This document shows, piece by piece, positions 1 through 6,386 of a stretch of DNA of 8,944 bases. The translations under genes and the position numbers were made by a program. The first letter of the stretch is position 1. Each line of letters begins with the position of its first letter. The stretch comes from Deinococcus betulae. GTDB taxonomy: Bacteria > Deinococcota > Deinococci > Deinococcales > Deinococcaceae. The stretch is from contig NZ_JAIQXU010000057.1 in the NCBI RefSeq assembly GCF_020166395.1, positions 1-8,944 of the forward strand, given 5' to 3'. Under the pieces are notes generated by a model. The model did no database searches. It worked only from the letters and a program-made list of their open reading frames with translations, and was not told where the DNA came from.

Positions 1-301
1 CGCGGCGACCACGGCGGCCACCCTGCTAGGGGGCGGGGGCCTGCTGGCGGCGCTGGGCGTGTTCCTCAAGGGCCTGCTGAGTGGGGCCACCGGGCAGGAG
101 AAAGATACCCGGGACGGCTTGGCGCAGCGGAACAAGCTGCTGGAAGATCAGGTCGATCAAGTCGAGGCCCTGGCCGCGCGGCGCACCGAGCACCGTGACC
201 GCTGGCGCTATCTGGCGCTACAAGCCCGACTGGAAGCCGAAAAACTCGGCTATGACCGCACGCTCTGGCCCCCTGATCCCGTTGAGGGAGGTTCCCCATG
301 A
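1..301 (+). CDS. Membrane-anchored coiled-coil phage protein, 5' truncated
   Basis: The reading frame is open from the left edge (codons in phase from base 2), so the N-terminus is outside the window. The visible part begins with a hydrophobic, Gly/Leu/Ala-rich segment (LLGGGGLLAALGVFLKGLL) that looks like one membrane span. It is followed by about 60 polar, charged residues rich in Arg, Glu, Gln and Leu, consistent with a coiled coil. The GTG at 59 lies inside the hydrophobic span and is unlikely to be the start. The stop overlaps the endolysin start (ATGA). One N-terminal span plus a coiled coil just before an endolysin suggests an inner-membrane spanin-like lysis protein, but a tail-module protein of similar layout is equally possible. 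Only the architecture is seen; the function is inferred. Confidence 0.6.
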   Translation, partial: AATTAATLLGGGGLLAALGVFLKGLLSGATGQEKDTRDGLAQRNKLLEDQVDQVEALAARRTEHRDRWRYLALQARLEAEKLGYDRTLWPPDPVEGGSP

Positions 302-1122
302 TCACCGCTGCCCAACTCCGCCGCATCCGCCCCGAGACCAGCCCTGCCGACGCTGAGGTGGCCGCCCGCGCGCTCTCCACCGCAGCCGCTGAATTCGGCA
401 TCACCACCCGCCTGCGCCTGGCGGCCTGGCTGGCCAACATTGCGCACGAGTGCGGCTACCGCAACGTGCGCGAGAACATGAATTACAGCAACGCCGCCCG
501 TCTGGCCGGCATCTTCCGCACGGCCTTCAAAGGCAGCGCCGCCGCCGCCCGGCCTTACGTGAACAACCCGGTGGCGCTGGCCAACCGTGCCTACGCGAAC
601 CGGCTGGGCAACGGGAGCGAGGCGAGCGGTGACGGGTGGCGCTTCCGGGGCGGGGGGTACATCCAGCTGACCGGCCGCAGCCTGTATGCCAGTTACAGCC
701 CGGCGGGCGTGAACCTGGCGGCGCACCCGGAGCAGATCGAGGACCCGCTGACCAGTGCGCGGGCCGCCGCCAACTACTGGGTCAAACGGGGCTGCAACGG
801 TCCAGCCGACGCCGGCGACATTGCGGGTACCCGGCGCATGGTCAACGGCGCGGCCATGCTAGGGCTGGCCGAGGTGCAGACCTACTACCAGCGCGCCTTG
901 AAGGCACTGCGGGTCGTGGAGGCGCCGCCTGCACCCAGTCCCCCAGCGCGGCCGGAGCAGACCAGTCTGTGGGTGCAGGTGCTGGACACGGCGGGCCAAG
1001 CCATCCCAGGCCTGGTGGTGAGCGTCATGGTCAGCCCAGACGGGCAGCTGCTGGTGGGCCGGGATGGCAAACCGAAGATCACGCGGGTGCCCGAGCACCG
1101 CCTCGGCGAAAGGAAGGTGTGA
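298..1122 (+). CDS. GH19 (chitinase/lysozyme-like) endolysin
   Basis: This is a 274-residue phage endolysin predicted to cut the glycan backbone of peptidoglycan. It resembles glycoside hydrolase family 19. The core spans about residues 1-205. It holds the NIAHEC segment with the likely catalytic Glu51, a second acidic candidate Glu59 in RENMNYS, the family-typical stretch ANRLGNGSEASGDGWRFRGG followed by GYIQLTGR (about 100-127), and the RRMVNG motif near 179-184. After a proline-rich linker (about 209-222) comes a short beta-rich tail ending at residue 274, of unrecognised type and not an obvious cell-wall-binding repeat. There is no signal peptide, so release would need a holin, and one probably follows directly. 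The ATG at 298 has a strong ribosome-binding site (GAGGGAGG, 284-291) six bases upstream and overlaps the preceding stop. The family call is firm; which bond it cuts is inferred. Confidence 0.9.
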   Translation: MITAAQLRRIRPETSPADAEVAARALSTAAAEFGITTRLRLAAWLANIAHECGYRNVRENMNYSNAARLAGIFRTAFKGSAAAARPYVNNPVALANRAYANRLGNGSEASGDGWRFRGGGYIQLTGRSLYASYSPAGVNLAAHPEQIEDPLTSARAAANYWVKRGCNGPADAGDIAGTRRMVNGAAMLGLAEVQTYYQRALKALRVVEAPPAPSPPARPEQTSLWVQVLDTAGQAIPGLVVSVMVSPDGQLLVGRDGKPKITRVPEHRLGERKV

Positions 1123-1124
1123 AG

Positions 1125-1646
1125 ATGGATCTGCAACTGCTGTCTGGCTTGGGTCTCCCAGGCCTGCTGTTTCTGGTGGCGTTCGTGCTGGCGCAGATCG
1201 CGCTGGTCGAACTCGTGAAAGTGGTCCTGGCCCGCGCGGGGCAAGTCCTGCAGGGCCTGACCGTGATCGGGCTGAGTGCCCTGCTGGGTCTGGCGCTGGG
1301 GTGGCTGCTGCTCCAAGGTGTGGCCGGGGCAGCGGGCATTGAACTCGCGCGGCCCTGGCGGGGGATGGCCCTGGGCCTGGTGCTGGGTCTAATTGCGTCG
1401 GGGTGGGTGAGCTACCGCAGCCGGCAGAACGCGGCGAAGGGCGTGCCGACTGATGTGCTGGCCGAGATGACAGCGGTGCTGGCCCAGGTGGCGGCGGCGC
1501 AGGCCTCGACGCTGCCAGTGCCCGCCCCTGCAATTCAAGAAGAGGAGCTGCGGCCGATGGATGCCGAGGACGTGCTGCGCGCGACCGGCGAGTGGCCCGC
1601 CGTGCCCGGCCTGGACGAAGCCCCCCTAGACCGGGGTCACCCATGA
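1125..1646 (+). CDS. Probable holin (three-pass membrane protein with long cytoplasmic-type tail)
   Basis: This 173-residue protein has three predicted membrane spans: residues about 6-32 (LLSGLGLPGLLFLVAFVLAQ onward), about 45-68 (TVIGLSALLGLALGWLLL) and about 80-95 (MALGLVLGLIASGW). A basic stretch (YRSRQN) follows, then a tail of about 75 residues that is Ala/Glu/Pro-rich and acidic towards the end. It lies two bases after the endolysin stop. The ATG at 1125 has AGGAAGG (1111-1117) seven bases upstream, and this decides the start even though the frame is open far upstream. Position next to the endolysin, size and three spans fit a phage holin that makes the inner-membrane lesions letting endolysin out. 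No specific holin family motif was recognised, and the tail is longer than in most three-span holins. The role is inferred from context. Confidence 0.7.
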   Translation: MDLQLLSGLGLPGLLFLVAFVLAQIALVELVKVVLARAGQVLQGLTVIGLSALLGLALGWLLLQGVAGAAGIELARPWRGMALGLVLGLIASGWVSYRSRQNAAKGVPTDVLAEMTAVLAQVAAAQASTLPVPAPAIQEEELRPMDAEDVLRATGEWPAVPGLDEAPLDRGHP

Positions 1647-1993
1647 CCGCGCCAACGCCCCGCGCTTCGGGCTTCAAGCAGGGCCAGGACGCGACCGTGA
1701 CCTTCAACGTTTCAGGGGTCACGCTGCCGAGCGGGACCACCGTGCAGGCGCAGCTGCGCACGCGGCTGGGGAGTGAGGTGCTGTACGACATGGGGCAGGG
1801 TGCGGTCGTCACTGGGCAGAGCGTCACGCTCAAGATTCCGGGCGTGCAGAGCAAGGCCTGGACGCCGAAGGCCGTGGAGTTCGAGCTGGACAGCACGGTC
1901 ATCTTAATTGGGCCAGCACCAGAGCGCGCGCACCTCGCGGCCTTTGATCTGGTGCTGGTGTGGCAGGCCAGCTACACCCGGGGCGGGGCATGA
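1643..1993 (+). CDS. Small beta-rich phage protein upstream of tail fibre
   Basis: A 116-residue protein whose ATG overlaps the holin stop (ATGA) and whose own stop overlaps the fibre start. The frame is open further upstream, but the overlap and the start [15 protein letters not shown] favour 1643; only a weak GGGG stands as a ribosome-binding site, so coupling to the upstream gene is likely. The sequence alternates hydrophobic and polar residues in short strands ([42 protein letters not shown]) with no membrane span or cysteine. This suggests a compact immunoglobulin-like or beta-sandwich fold. Small proteins of this kind next to fibre genes are often baseplate, fibre-attachment or decoration parts. 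The family is not recognised, and the structural role is inferred from position. Confidence 0.65.
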   Translation: MTAPTPRASGFKQGQDATVTFNVSGVTLPSGTTVQAQLRTRLGSEVLYDMGQGAVVTGQSVTLKIPGVQSKAWTPKAVEFELDSTVILIGPAPERAHLAAFDLVLVWQASYTRGGA

Positions 1994-3948
1994 GCGACGT
2001 GATCGTGAACGTGACGGTGCAGCCGGGGCCAGCGCTGGCCATCGGCGTGTCGGTGACGCCTGGTCCCGCCGTCACGATCGAGGTGGACCAGGGCGGCGCT
2101 GGCTCGACGGGACCCACCGGGCCACAGGGGCCGACTGGGGCCGCAGGGTCTACTGGTGCCACCGGATCCACGGGTAACACAGGCCCGACCGGAGCGGCGG
2201 GGGCGCCAGGTGGCACCGGTGCTCCAGGGCCAGCCGGTGCGAATGGCAGTCCTGGGGTAACAGGCGCAACCGGCCCAATGGGTCCAGCAGGCGCCACTGG
2301 CCCGGCAGGATCAACTGGGGCTCAAGGGCCTGCAGGTGTTGCTGGGTCAACCGGATCTCAGGGGCCAGCTGGCGCTGCTGGTGCCACCGGTCCAACTGGA
2401 GCCGACGGCGCGGGCGGCAGCATGGGCCCGACCGGTGCTCAGGGCGTTGCCGGACCAACAGGACCAACGGGCACCCCAGGTGCTACCGGCAGCCAGGGGC
2501 CCGCAGGCCCAGCGGGGAGCACCGGCACTGGCGGCCCGACTGGGGCCACGGGTGCGGACGGCACACCTGGCGTGGCGGGCAGCGCGGGGGCGACTGGCCC
2601 CACAGGCCCGACTGGTGCACAGGGGGCAACTGGGGCCACTGGCCCACAAGGCGCACCGGGAGCTACGGGCTCTCAGGGCAATCCCGGTGTCACCGGGAGT
2701 CAGGGGCCCGCAGGCGCCACCGGCTCGCCGGGTGATCCTGGCCCACAAGGCGCATCAGGGGCCACTGGTCCTGCAGGCGCTACCGGCCCTCAGGGCAATG
2801 CCGGCGCCGCAGGCTCAGTGGGGGCTCAGGGCTCGACTGGGCCAGCTGGGCCGACCGGCGCCACCGGGGCCACGGGCACGCAGGGCAACCCTGGGGCCAC
2901 GGGCGCCACCGGCCCTGCCGGGAGTGATGGTGCGGCAGGAACGGCCGGTCCCACCGGCCCGACTGGGGCAACCGGCGCACAGGGCCCAGCAGGCGCAACG
3001 GGAGGCGTAGGACCGACCGGCGCCACTGGGGCTCAGGGCGGTGTTGGTGCAACCGGAGCCACCGGCCCTGCAGGTGCGGACGGCAGCAGCGGTGGAGGCT
3101 CGCTGTCCCTCTTTGGCCCAGGTACAGACGGGGCGGTCACGCTGGCCAGCAACACCACCCTGACGCGGGACATGTACTACAGCGCCCTGACCGTGCCTGC
3201 CGGCATCATCCTGACCCTGAGCGGCTACCGCATCTTCGTGGCCGGCACTTTGACCGTGAACGGAACCATCCGACAGAACGGCAGCGGTGCCCAGAACGCC
3301 AGCAGCGGCAGTGGGGGCGCGAGTGCGGGCACGCTCGGCAGCGGCACCACTGGGGCGAGTGCGAGTACGGGCGTCGCGGTGGCTGGGTCCGGTGGCACCA
3401 ACACGCTGGGCGGCATCGGCGGGGGCGGCGGCAGTGGCTCGGGCGGGGCGGCCAGTGGGGCCAACCTGAGCAATCCCACGGCGGCCCTGGGCGGGAATGA
3501 ACTGCTGTTTAGTCCGCTGTGGGGGCTATACCCCCTGCCTCTGGCGACCACGACTCGGCATAACGGCGGAGCCAGCGGCGGGGCAGGGGCTGGTGACGGC
3601 ACCAACTCAGGCGGCGGCGGTGCGGGTGGTGGAGGCGTCATCGTGATCTATGCGCAGACCGTGACGGGCAGCGGCCGGATCGAGGCCCTGGGTGGGGTGG
3701 GGAACTTCCGCACGGTGGGCAACGTGGGCGGCGGCGGCGGCGGCGGAGGCGGCGTGATCTACCTCGTGAGTACCACCATCAGCGCCTTCAACCACCTGCC
3801 GAATCAGGTGACCCAGACGCAAACGACCACCCTGGGCGGCGTCACGCTGGATGTGAGCGGCGGCAATGGGGGTGCAGGCGCAGGCACCGGGACGGCCGGC
3901 ACGGCAGGCAAGGCCGGGCGCATTGTGCTGCACAAAGTGGCGGCTTGA
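1990..3948 (+). CDS. Collagen-like phage tail fibre / receptor-binding protein
   Basis: A 652-residue protein in three parts. Residues 1-34 form a beta-prone N-terminus with a near-duplicated unit ([10 protein letters not shown] then [10 protein letters not shown]), probably a trimerisation or attachment segment. Residues 35-367 are 111 uninterrupted Gly-X-Y triplets, predicted to form a collagen triple-helix shaft. Residues 368-652 form a C-terminal tip: a beta-strand region (about 380-430, with phrases such as [16 protein letters not shown]) followed by Gly/Ser/Ala-rich loops and a run of nine glycines. Collagen-like shafts with glycine-rich tips are common in phage tail fibres, where the tip binds the host surface. 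It is the last gene of the late operon: the start overlaps the previous stop (ATGA), and a terminator lies 30 bases after its stop. There is no clear ribosome-binding site, so coupled translation is likely. Receptor binding is inferred. Confidence 0.88.
   Translation: MSDVIVNVTVQPGPALAIGVSVTPGPAVTIEVDQGGAGSTGPTGPQGPTGAAGSTGATGSTGNTGPTGAAGAPGGTGAPGPAGANGSPGVTGATGPMGPAGATGPAGSTGAQGPAGVAGSTGSQGPAGAAGATGPTGADGAGGSMGPTGAQGVAGPTGPTGTPGATGSQGPAGPAGSTGTGGPTGATGADGTPGVAGSAGATGPTGPTGAQGATGATGPQGAPGATGSQGNPGVTGSQGPAGATGSPGDPGPQGASGATGPAGATGPQGNAGAAGSVGAQGSTGPAGPTGATGATGTQGNPGATGATGPAGSDGAAGTAGPTGPTGATGAQGPAGATGGVGPTGATGAQGGVGATGATGPAGADGSSGGGSLSLFGPGTDGAVTLASNTTLTRDMYYSALTVPAGIILTLSGYRIFVAGTLTVNGTIRQNGSGAQNASSGSGGASAGTLGSGTTGASASTGVAVAGSGGTNTLGGIGGGGGSGSGGAASGANLSNPTAALGGNELLFSPLWGLYPLPLATTTRHNGGASGGAGAGDGTNSGGGGAGGGGVIVIYAQTVTGSGRIEALGGVGNFRTVGNVGGGGGGGGGVIYLVSTTISAFNHLPNQVTQTQTTTLGGVTLDVSGGNGGAGAGTGTAGTAGKAGRIVLHKVAA
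2092..3090 (+). repeat. Degenerate 9-base collagen (Gly-X-Y) repeat tract
   Basis: The tract holds 111 consecutive codon triplets with glycine first and no interruption. By hand count threonine fills the third position in 47 of 111 and glutamine in 15. The commonest triplets are GAT, GPT and GPA. No lysine, arginine, glutamate or histidine occurs; the only charged residues are five aspartates. The DNA uses varied synonymous codons (GGC, GGT, GGG, GGA for glycine), which keeps the repeat from being exact at the nucleotide level. The low stop content in other frames produces long spurious reading frames on both strands. Confidence 0.95.
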
Positions 3949-3977
3949 TCCCCACAGACAATTTGCGCCAAACACTT

Positions 3978-4012
3978 GCCCCCGCTCGCGCTTCGGCGTG
4001 GCGGGGGCTTTC
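3978..4012 (+). terminator. Rho-independent terminator of the late operon
   Basis: An 8-base outer stem (GCCCCCGC 3978-3985 with GCGGGGGC 4001-4008) is separated by a single bulged T from an inner stem of about five pairs (one G-U). It is capped by a C(TTCG)G tetraloop at 3991-3996, a very stable loop. It is followed directly by TTTCTTATT. The T-tract is only on the + side, so it ends transcripts coming from the fibre gene. It sits 30 bases after the fibre stop codon. Confidence 0.9.
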
Positions 4013-4058
4013 TTATTAATTGTGATGAAGGTAATACTCTTCTGCTTATTTGATACTA

Positions 4059-4074
4059 AATTTGGGAGCAAATT
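4059..4074. promoter_or_regulatory. Perfect AT-rich dyad, possible operator
   Basis: AATTTG and CAAATT form perfect 6-base arms around GGAG, about 50 bases before the start of the 61-residue gene and after the late terminator. Its position in an intergenic AT-rich stretch fits a repressor or activator site for the accessory gene. A 6-base dyad can also occur by chance. No protein partner can be named. Confidence 0.25.
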
Positions 4075-4123
4075 GCCCGAAGTCCAATAGGCCACGGATG
4101 TTTTCCGGCTTCACAATAGGTGC

Positions 4124-4309
4124 ATGACCCTTAGCGACCTATGCTTTGCGATCTTCTTTATCCTAATCACTTCAGCCTTGCTTAAAGCGCATTCTTTGAA
4201 CAGCGCTGAAGCCACACTGCTGTTCAAGGGAATGTTGAGAGATATGCGAATTCTGACCTTAGCCGGGCTGACTGCAGAGGTGCTGATTAAAATTTTTGGA
4301 AACCACTAG
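4124..4309 (+). CDS. Small two-span membrane protein, unknown
   Basis: A 61-residue hypothetical protein, clearly lower in GC than the late operon. Two hydrophobic stretches are visible: about residues 6-20 (LCFAIFFILITSALL) and about 43-58 (ILTLAGLTAEVLIKIF), joined by a short polar loop with Lys, His, Glu and Arg-Asp. It lies alone after the late terminator, so it would need its own promoter. A weak -10-like CACAAT at 4112-4117 lies six bases before the ATG, which would give a leaderless message. Otherwise only AGG, three bases upstream, resembles a ribosome-binding site. Small membrane peptides in this position in prophages are often superinfection-exclusion or toxin-like proteins, but no family is recognised. 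It could also be a chance frame. Confidence 0.45.
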   Translation: MTLSDLCFAIFFILITSALLKAHSLNSAEATLLFKGMLRDMRILTLAGLTAEVLIKIFGNH

Positions 4310-4335
4310 AGCTTTCGTCAACAAAAGAGGTGGGA

Positions 4336-4578
4336 CTATAGCGCAAGCTTGCTCTCTTTCTCAAGGCACGCTCGTGGCCCATCCGTATGGACATCCGCTT
4401 CCACCGTGTACCGCTGCGGCCATTTCTCGGCCTGCCAAGTCTCTGCCTCTCGGGTCCACATCAGTACCTGCCCGGCATCCTCACCCGCCGCCGTGCGGGC
4501 CGCGTGGGCGGTGGCAAAGGGGCCGAGGCGGCGCAGGACTTCACCGGTGGTGGCGTAGGTGATCAGGAGGTAGGGCAT
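4336..4578 (-). CDS. Small soluble protein of unknown function
   Basis: An 80-residue protein starting MPYLLITYATTGEVLRRLGP, with strong GC-rich codon use that contrasts with the AT-rich DNA on both sides. The first half looks like strand-helix: a short beta strand (YLLITYATTGEVL) then an Ala-rich helix (ATAHAARTAAGEDAG). This is followed by VLMWTREAETWQAEKW and a Thr/Glu-rich strand. There is no membrane span or cysteine motif beyond one Cys near the C-terminus. No ribosome-binding site precedes the ATG; an in-frame stop lies a few codons upstream, so this ATG is the first possible. It may be transcribed after the 540-residue gene on the same strand, from which it is separated by 58 bases. 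The frame looks coding from codon bias; no function is offered. Confidence 0.6.
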   Translation of the reverse strand: MPYLLITYATTGEVLRRLGPFATAHAARTAAGEDAGQVLMWTREAETWQAEKWPQRYTVEADVHTDGPRACLEKESKLAL

Positions 4579-4636
4579 AAAACTACATTCATCCCTATAT
4601 CAAAAAGGAAACTAAGTCTAAAGTTGTGCTGCGATC

Positions 4637-6259
4637 TCACTCTATTTCCAGCATATTGGATGTTGTAAGTGATCCAGCAGGTTGCACTGTCAAGATTCGG
4701 CTTTTCATCGTCCCCTTACCTGAAAAATGGAAGGTATTCTTGACACGTCTTGCCTCTAAGAAGAGAATCTCCATTTCAGTTTGTAGATTCACTACACATT
4801 CCGTTAAATCAAGCTGTCTAGTATGTTTAATCAATATAGGATGGTTATTTTTGAGCCCCTCTCTTTTAATCATCTTTCCGGTATCAGAATTAGTGCTGAA
4901 TGCTACATCTATAGAAGATGGTAACGGGCTTTCCATAATAGCGTCATTCATTTGACGGAGAATATCATCTATTTCCTTTGTATGCTCCTCCGGTAATTTT
5001 ATATTATGCGAGTCAAAACTTGAATAGTCTTCAACATATTTACCTAGATTTTGATACATAATTTGTGAATGTCCCAAGAATGATAATTGGATTCTAAGTC
5101 TATTTTCCGATTCTCCTATATCCTTATTCCATATAGAGCCATCTACTAAGACATAGTCATCTTCTACCTTAAATGTATCTGAATCAGAATAAGTTATTAC
5201 AGTCCCCTTGGGTATAACCAATTGCATGTTATCCTGTGCCAGTCTGCGCATTATTCGTAGAATTGTTCTAAACTGGTCTGGCATGACCCTGCCATCTGAA
5301 TCAAATTTCAAGTTGATTTTGACCTGCAAAGTGTGTATCCCTTTCGGTATCAGCTTCAAAGAGACATGGGCATTTTGATTCCCGAGACTTTCATGAATAT
5401 CAATCTCTATAATGTGTGACACTGGTCCGAGCTTCATGTGTGCACTGCAGTGCAGTTTGGACTCTTCTCCTGCGTTTAGACGTAGTCTAACATCCGTTTC
5501 GACCAGTGCCTCTCGAACTTCAACCCTCAAATCTTTTGCCGGTGGCAGAAGCCAGTCGTCTAGCTCTTTAAGTCCGTAGCTCATAGAAAGCTCGTCTTCA
5601 TTGGAGGATAGGGATAGTGAGTCGCGCATTCCCCCTTCCTGCCAACGCTCCAAAGCCTTAGCATTTTCACCCATTAGAGAAATATGCAGCAGCGCTTTAC
5701 CGCTAACTTTTGGGCGCTGACCCTGTTTAACGGTTATTTCCATATCCTTCTGTCCAGCGCGTATCAGTAAGTCAGAGATGTCATGATTGGCACTAACACC
5801 TGGTGCTTCTCGCCGACGCTGAGCGTCACCAACCAGCTTTGCGAACTCAGGCATCTGTTGTACCAAATATGTATTAAGTTGCATTTCGCCTGTCAATCGC
5901 TCATTAGCAGTTTTGCCTGTGACCTGTACGACCGCAGCCAAAAGTGCATGAGTAACAAGTAGTGCCTCTAGATTCTGCGGGTCTGTAACTCCAGAAATTT
6001 GAACGGCATCCGTAACAGTCGAATGTATTTCCTTCAAGCTTTTCAGTCTAGAAATTTTTTTAAGGACGCCGGCATTTTTAACACGGTTAAATAAATCATC
6101 TGCCTGTTGTCTGGTAGAACATGTTGTCTGAAGGTTCTCTCTGATTACTTTTAGTGCCTCTCTCCGCGTCCAAGGTGCGAGTAAGTGCGGGATTATTGAG
6201 TTGATAAACGCCCCCCCAGCAGGTCCAAGGAGCTTCGCGGCAGCTGTTGCAGAGATCAT
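4637..6259 (-). CDS. Large AT-rich accessory protein of unknown family
   Basis: This 540-residue gene is visibly poorer in GC than the phage genes on either side and uses many A/T-ending codons, a sign of separate acquisition. Residues about 4-30 (AAAKLLGPAGGAFINSIIPH onward) are hydrophobic with glycines and prolines and could be membrane-interacting, though not a classic signal peptide. Residues 31-150 are mostly helical and polar, with a hydrophobic helix near 95-113 (LEALLVTHALLAAVVQV). From about 170 to 470 the protein looks largely beta-rich, with repeated alternating strands such as KALLHISLMG, HVSLKLIPKGIHTLQVKINL and NRLRIQLSFLG. No nuclease, ATPase, kinase, TIR or helicase motif was recognised. 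It lies at the end of the late region, a usual place for phage cargo such as defence or lysogenic-conversion genes. Upstream DNA is AT-rich (TATAAA just before the ATG) with no ribosome-binding site. The function is unknown. Confidence 0.8.
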   Translation of the reverse strand: MISATAAAKLLGPAGGAFINSIIPHLLAPWTRREALKVIRENLQTTCSTRQQADDLFNRVKNAGVLKKISRLKSLKEIHSTVTDAVQISGVTDPQNLEALLVTHALLAAVVQVTGKTANERLTGEMQLNTYLVQQMPEFAKLVGDAQRRREAPGVSANHDISDLLIRAGQKDMEITVKQGQRPKVSGKALLHISLMGENAKALERWQEGGMRDSLSLSSNEDELSMSYGLKELDDWLLPPAKDLRVEVREALVETDVRLRLNAGEESKLHCSAHMKLGPVSHIIEIDIHESLGNQNAHVSLKLIPKGIHTLQVKINLKFDSDGRVMPDQFRTILRIMRRLAQDNMQLVIPKGTVITYSDSDTFKVEDDYVLVDGSIWNKDIGESENRLRIQLSFLGHSQIMYQNLGKYVEDYSSFDSHNIKLPEEHTKEIDDILRQMNDAIMESPLPSSIDVAFSTNSDTGKMIKREGLKNNHPILIKHTRQLDLTECVVNLQTEMEILFLEARRVKNTFHFSGKGTMKSRILTVQPAGSLTTSNMLEIE

Positions 6260-6386
6260 ATTTATACTTTATGACGGAAAAATTGAGCGACCATATTTTG
6301 CAGACGAAATTCAGGGTGGATGATCATCTGTAGATGTCTGGCTAGTTGTCGGCCAGTGCGGGGGCCAGCCCCAGGGGATGAGGGGG
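6260..6386. other. Intergenic junction between accessory cassette and modification genes
   Basis: About 127 bases mark the change from AT-rich to GC-rich DNA. The AT-rich part next to the 540-residue gene (6260-6300) probably holds its promoter; TATAAA on the - strand is the only clear -10-like word, and it is very close to the ATG. The middle carries two overlapping dyads (6319-6336). The GC-rich end (about 6351-6380) contains GGGGCCAGCCCC, a short hairpin without a T-run behind it on either strand, so it is not a convincing terminator for the methyltransferase. Confidence 0.5.
6319..6336. promoter_or_regulatory. Two overlapping dyads upstream of the 540-residue gene
   Basis: GATGATCATC (6319-6328) is a perfect 10-base palindrome. 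CATCT-GT-AGATG (6325-6336) is a second perfect dyad overlapping it by four bases. They lie 60-77 bases upstream of the start of the 540-residue gene, a suitable place for an operator. This is seen in the sequence; the regulatory role is inferred. Confidence 0.25.

Noticed and set aside
859..1902. 347-codon - strand frame opposite the endolysin and holin
   Set aside because: It is antisense to three well supported genes, with a Pro/Arg/Ser-rich low-complexity translation.
2336..3010. Long + strand frame of 224 codons inside the collagen tract, and several Pro/Val-rich - strand frames across it
   Set aside because: They are by-products of the Gly-X-Y codon repeat, which removes stops in other frames. 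They have low-complexity translations and no starts with ribosome-binding sites.
2092..3090. CRISPR-like or tandem DNA repeat array
   Set aside because: The periodicity is 9 bases, coding and degenerate. There are no spacers or constant repeats.
3866..4090. 74-codon + strand frame crossing the late terminator
   Set aside because: It overlaps the fibre gene out of frame and runs through the terminator hairpin.
4626..4955. 109-codon + strand frame opposite the end of the 540-residue gene
   Set aside because: It is antisense to a much longer intact frame, with no ribosome-binding site or recognisable features.
6351..6380. GC-rich hairpin as methyltransferase terminator or phage attachment site
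   Set aside because: The stem is short and has no T-run. No matching direct repeat was found in the window, and no integrase or tRNA is nearby.
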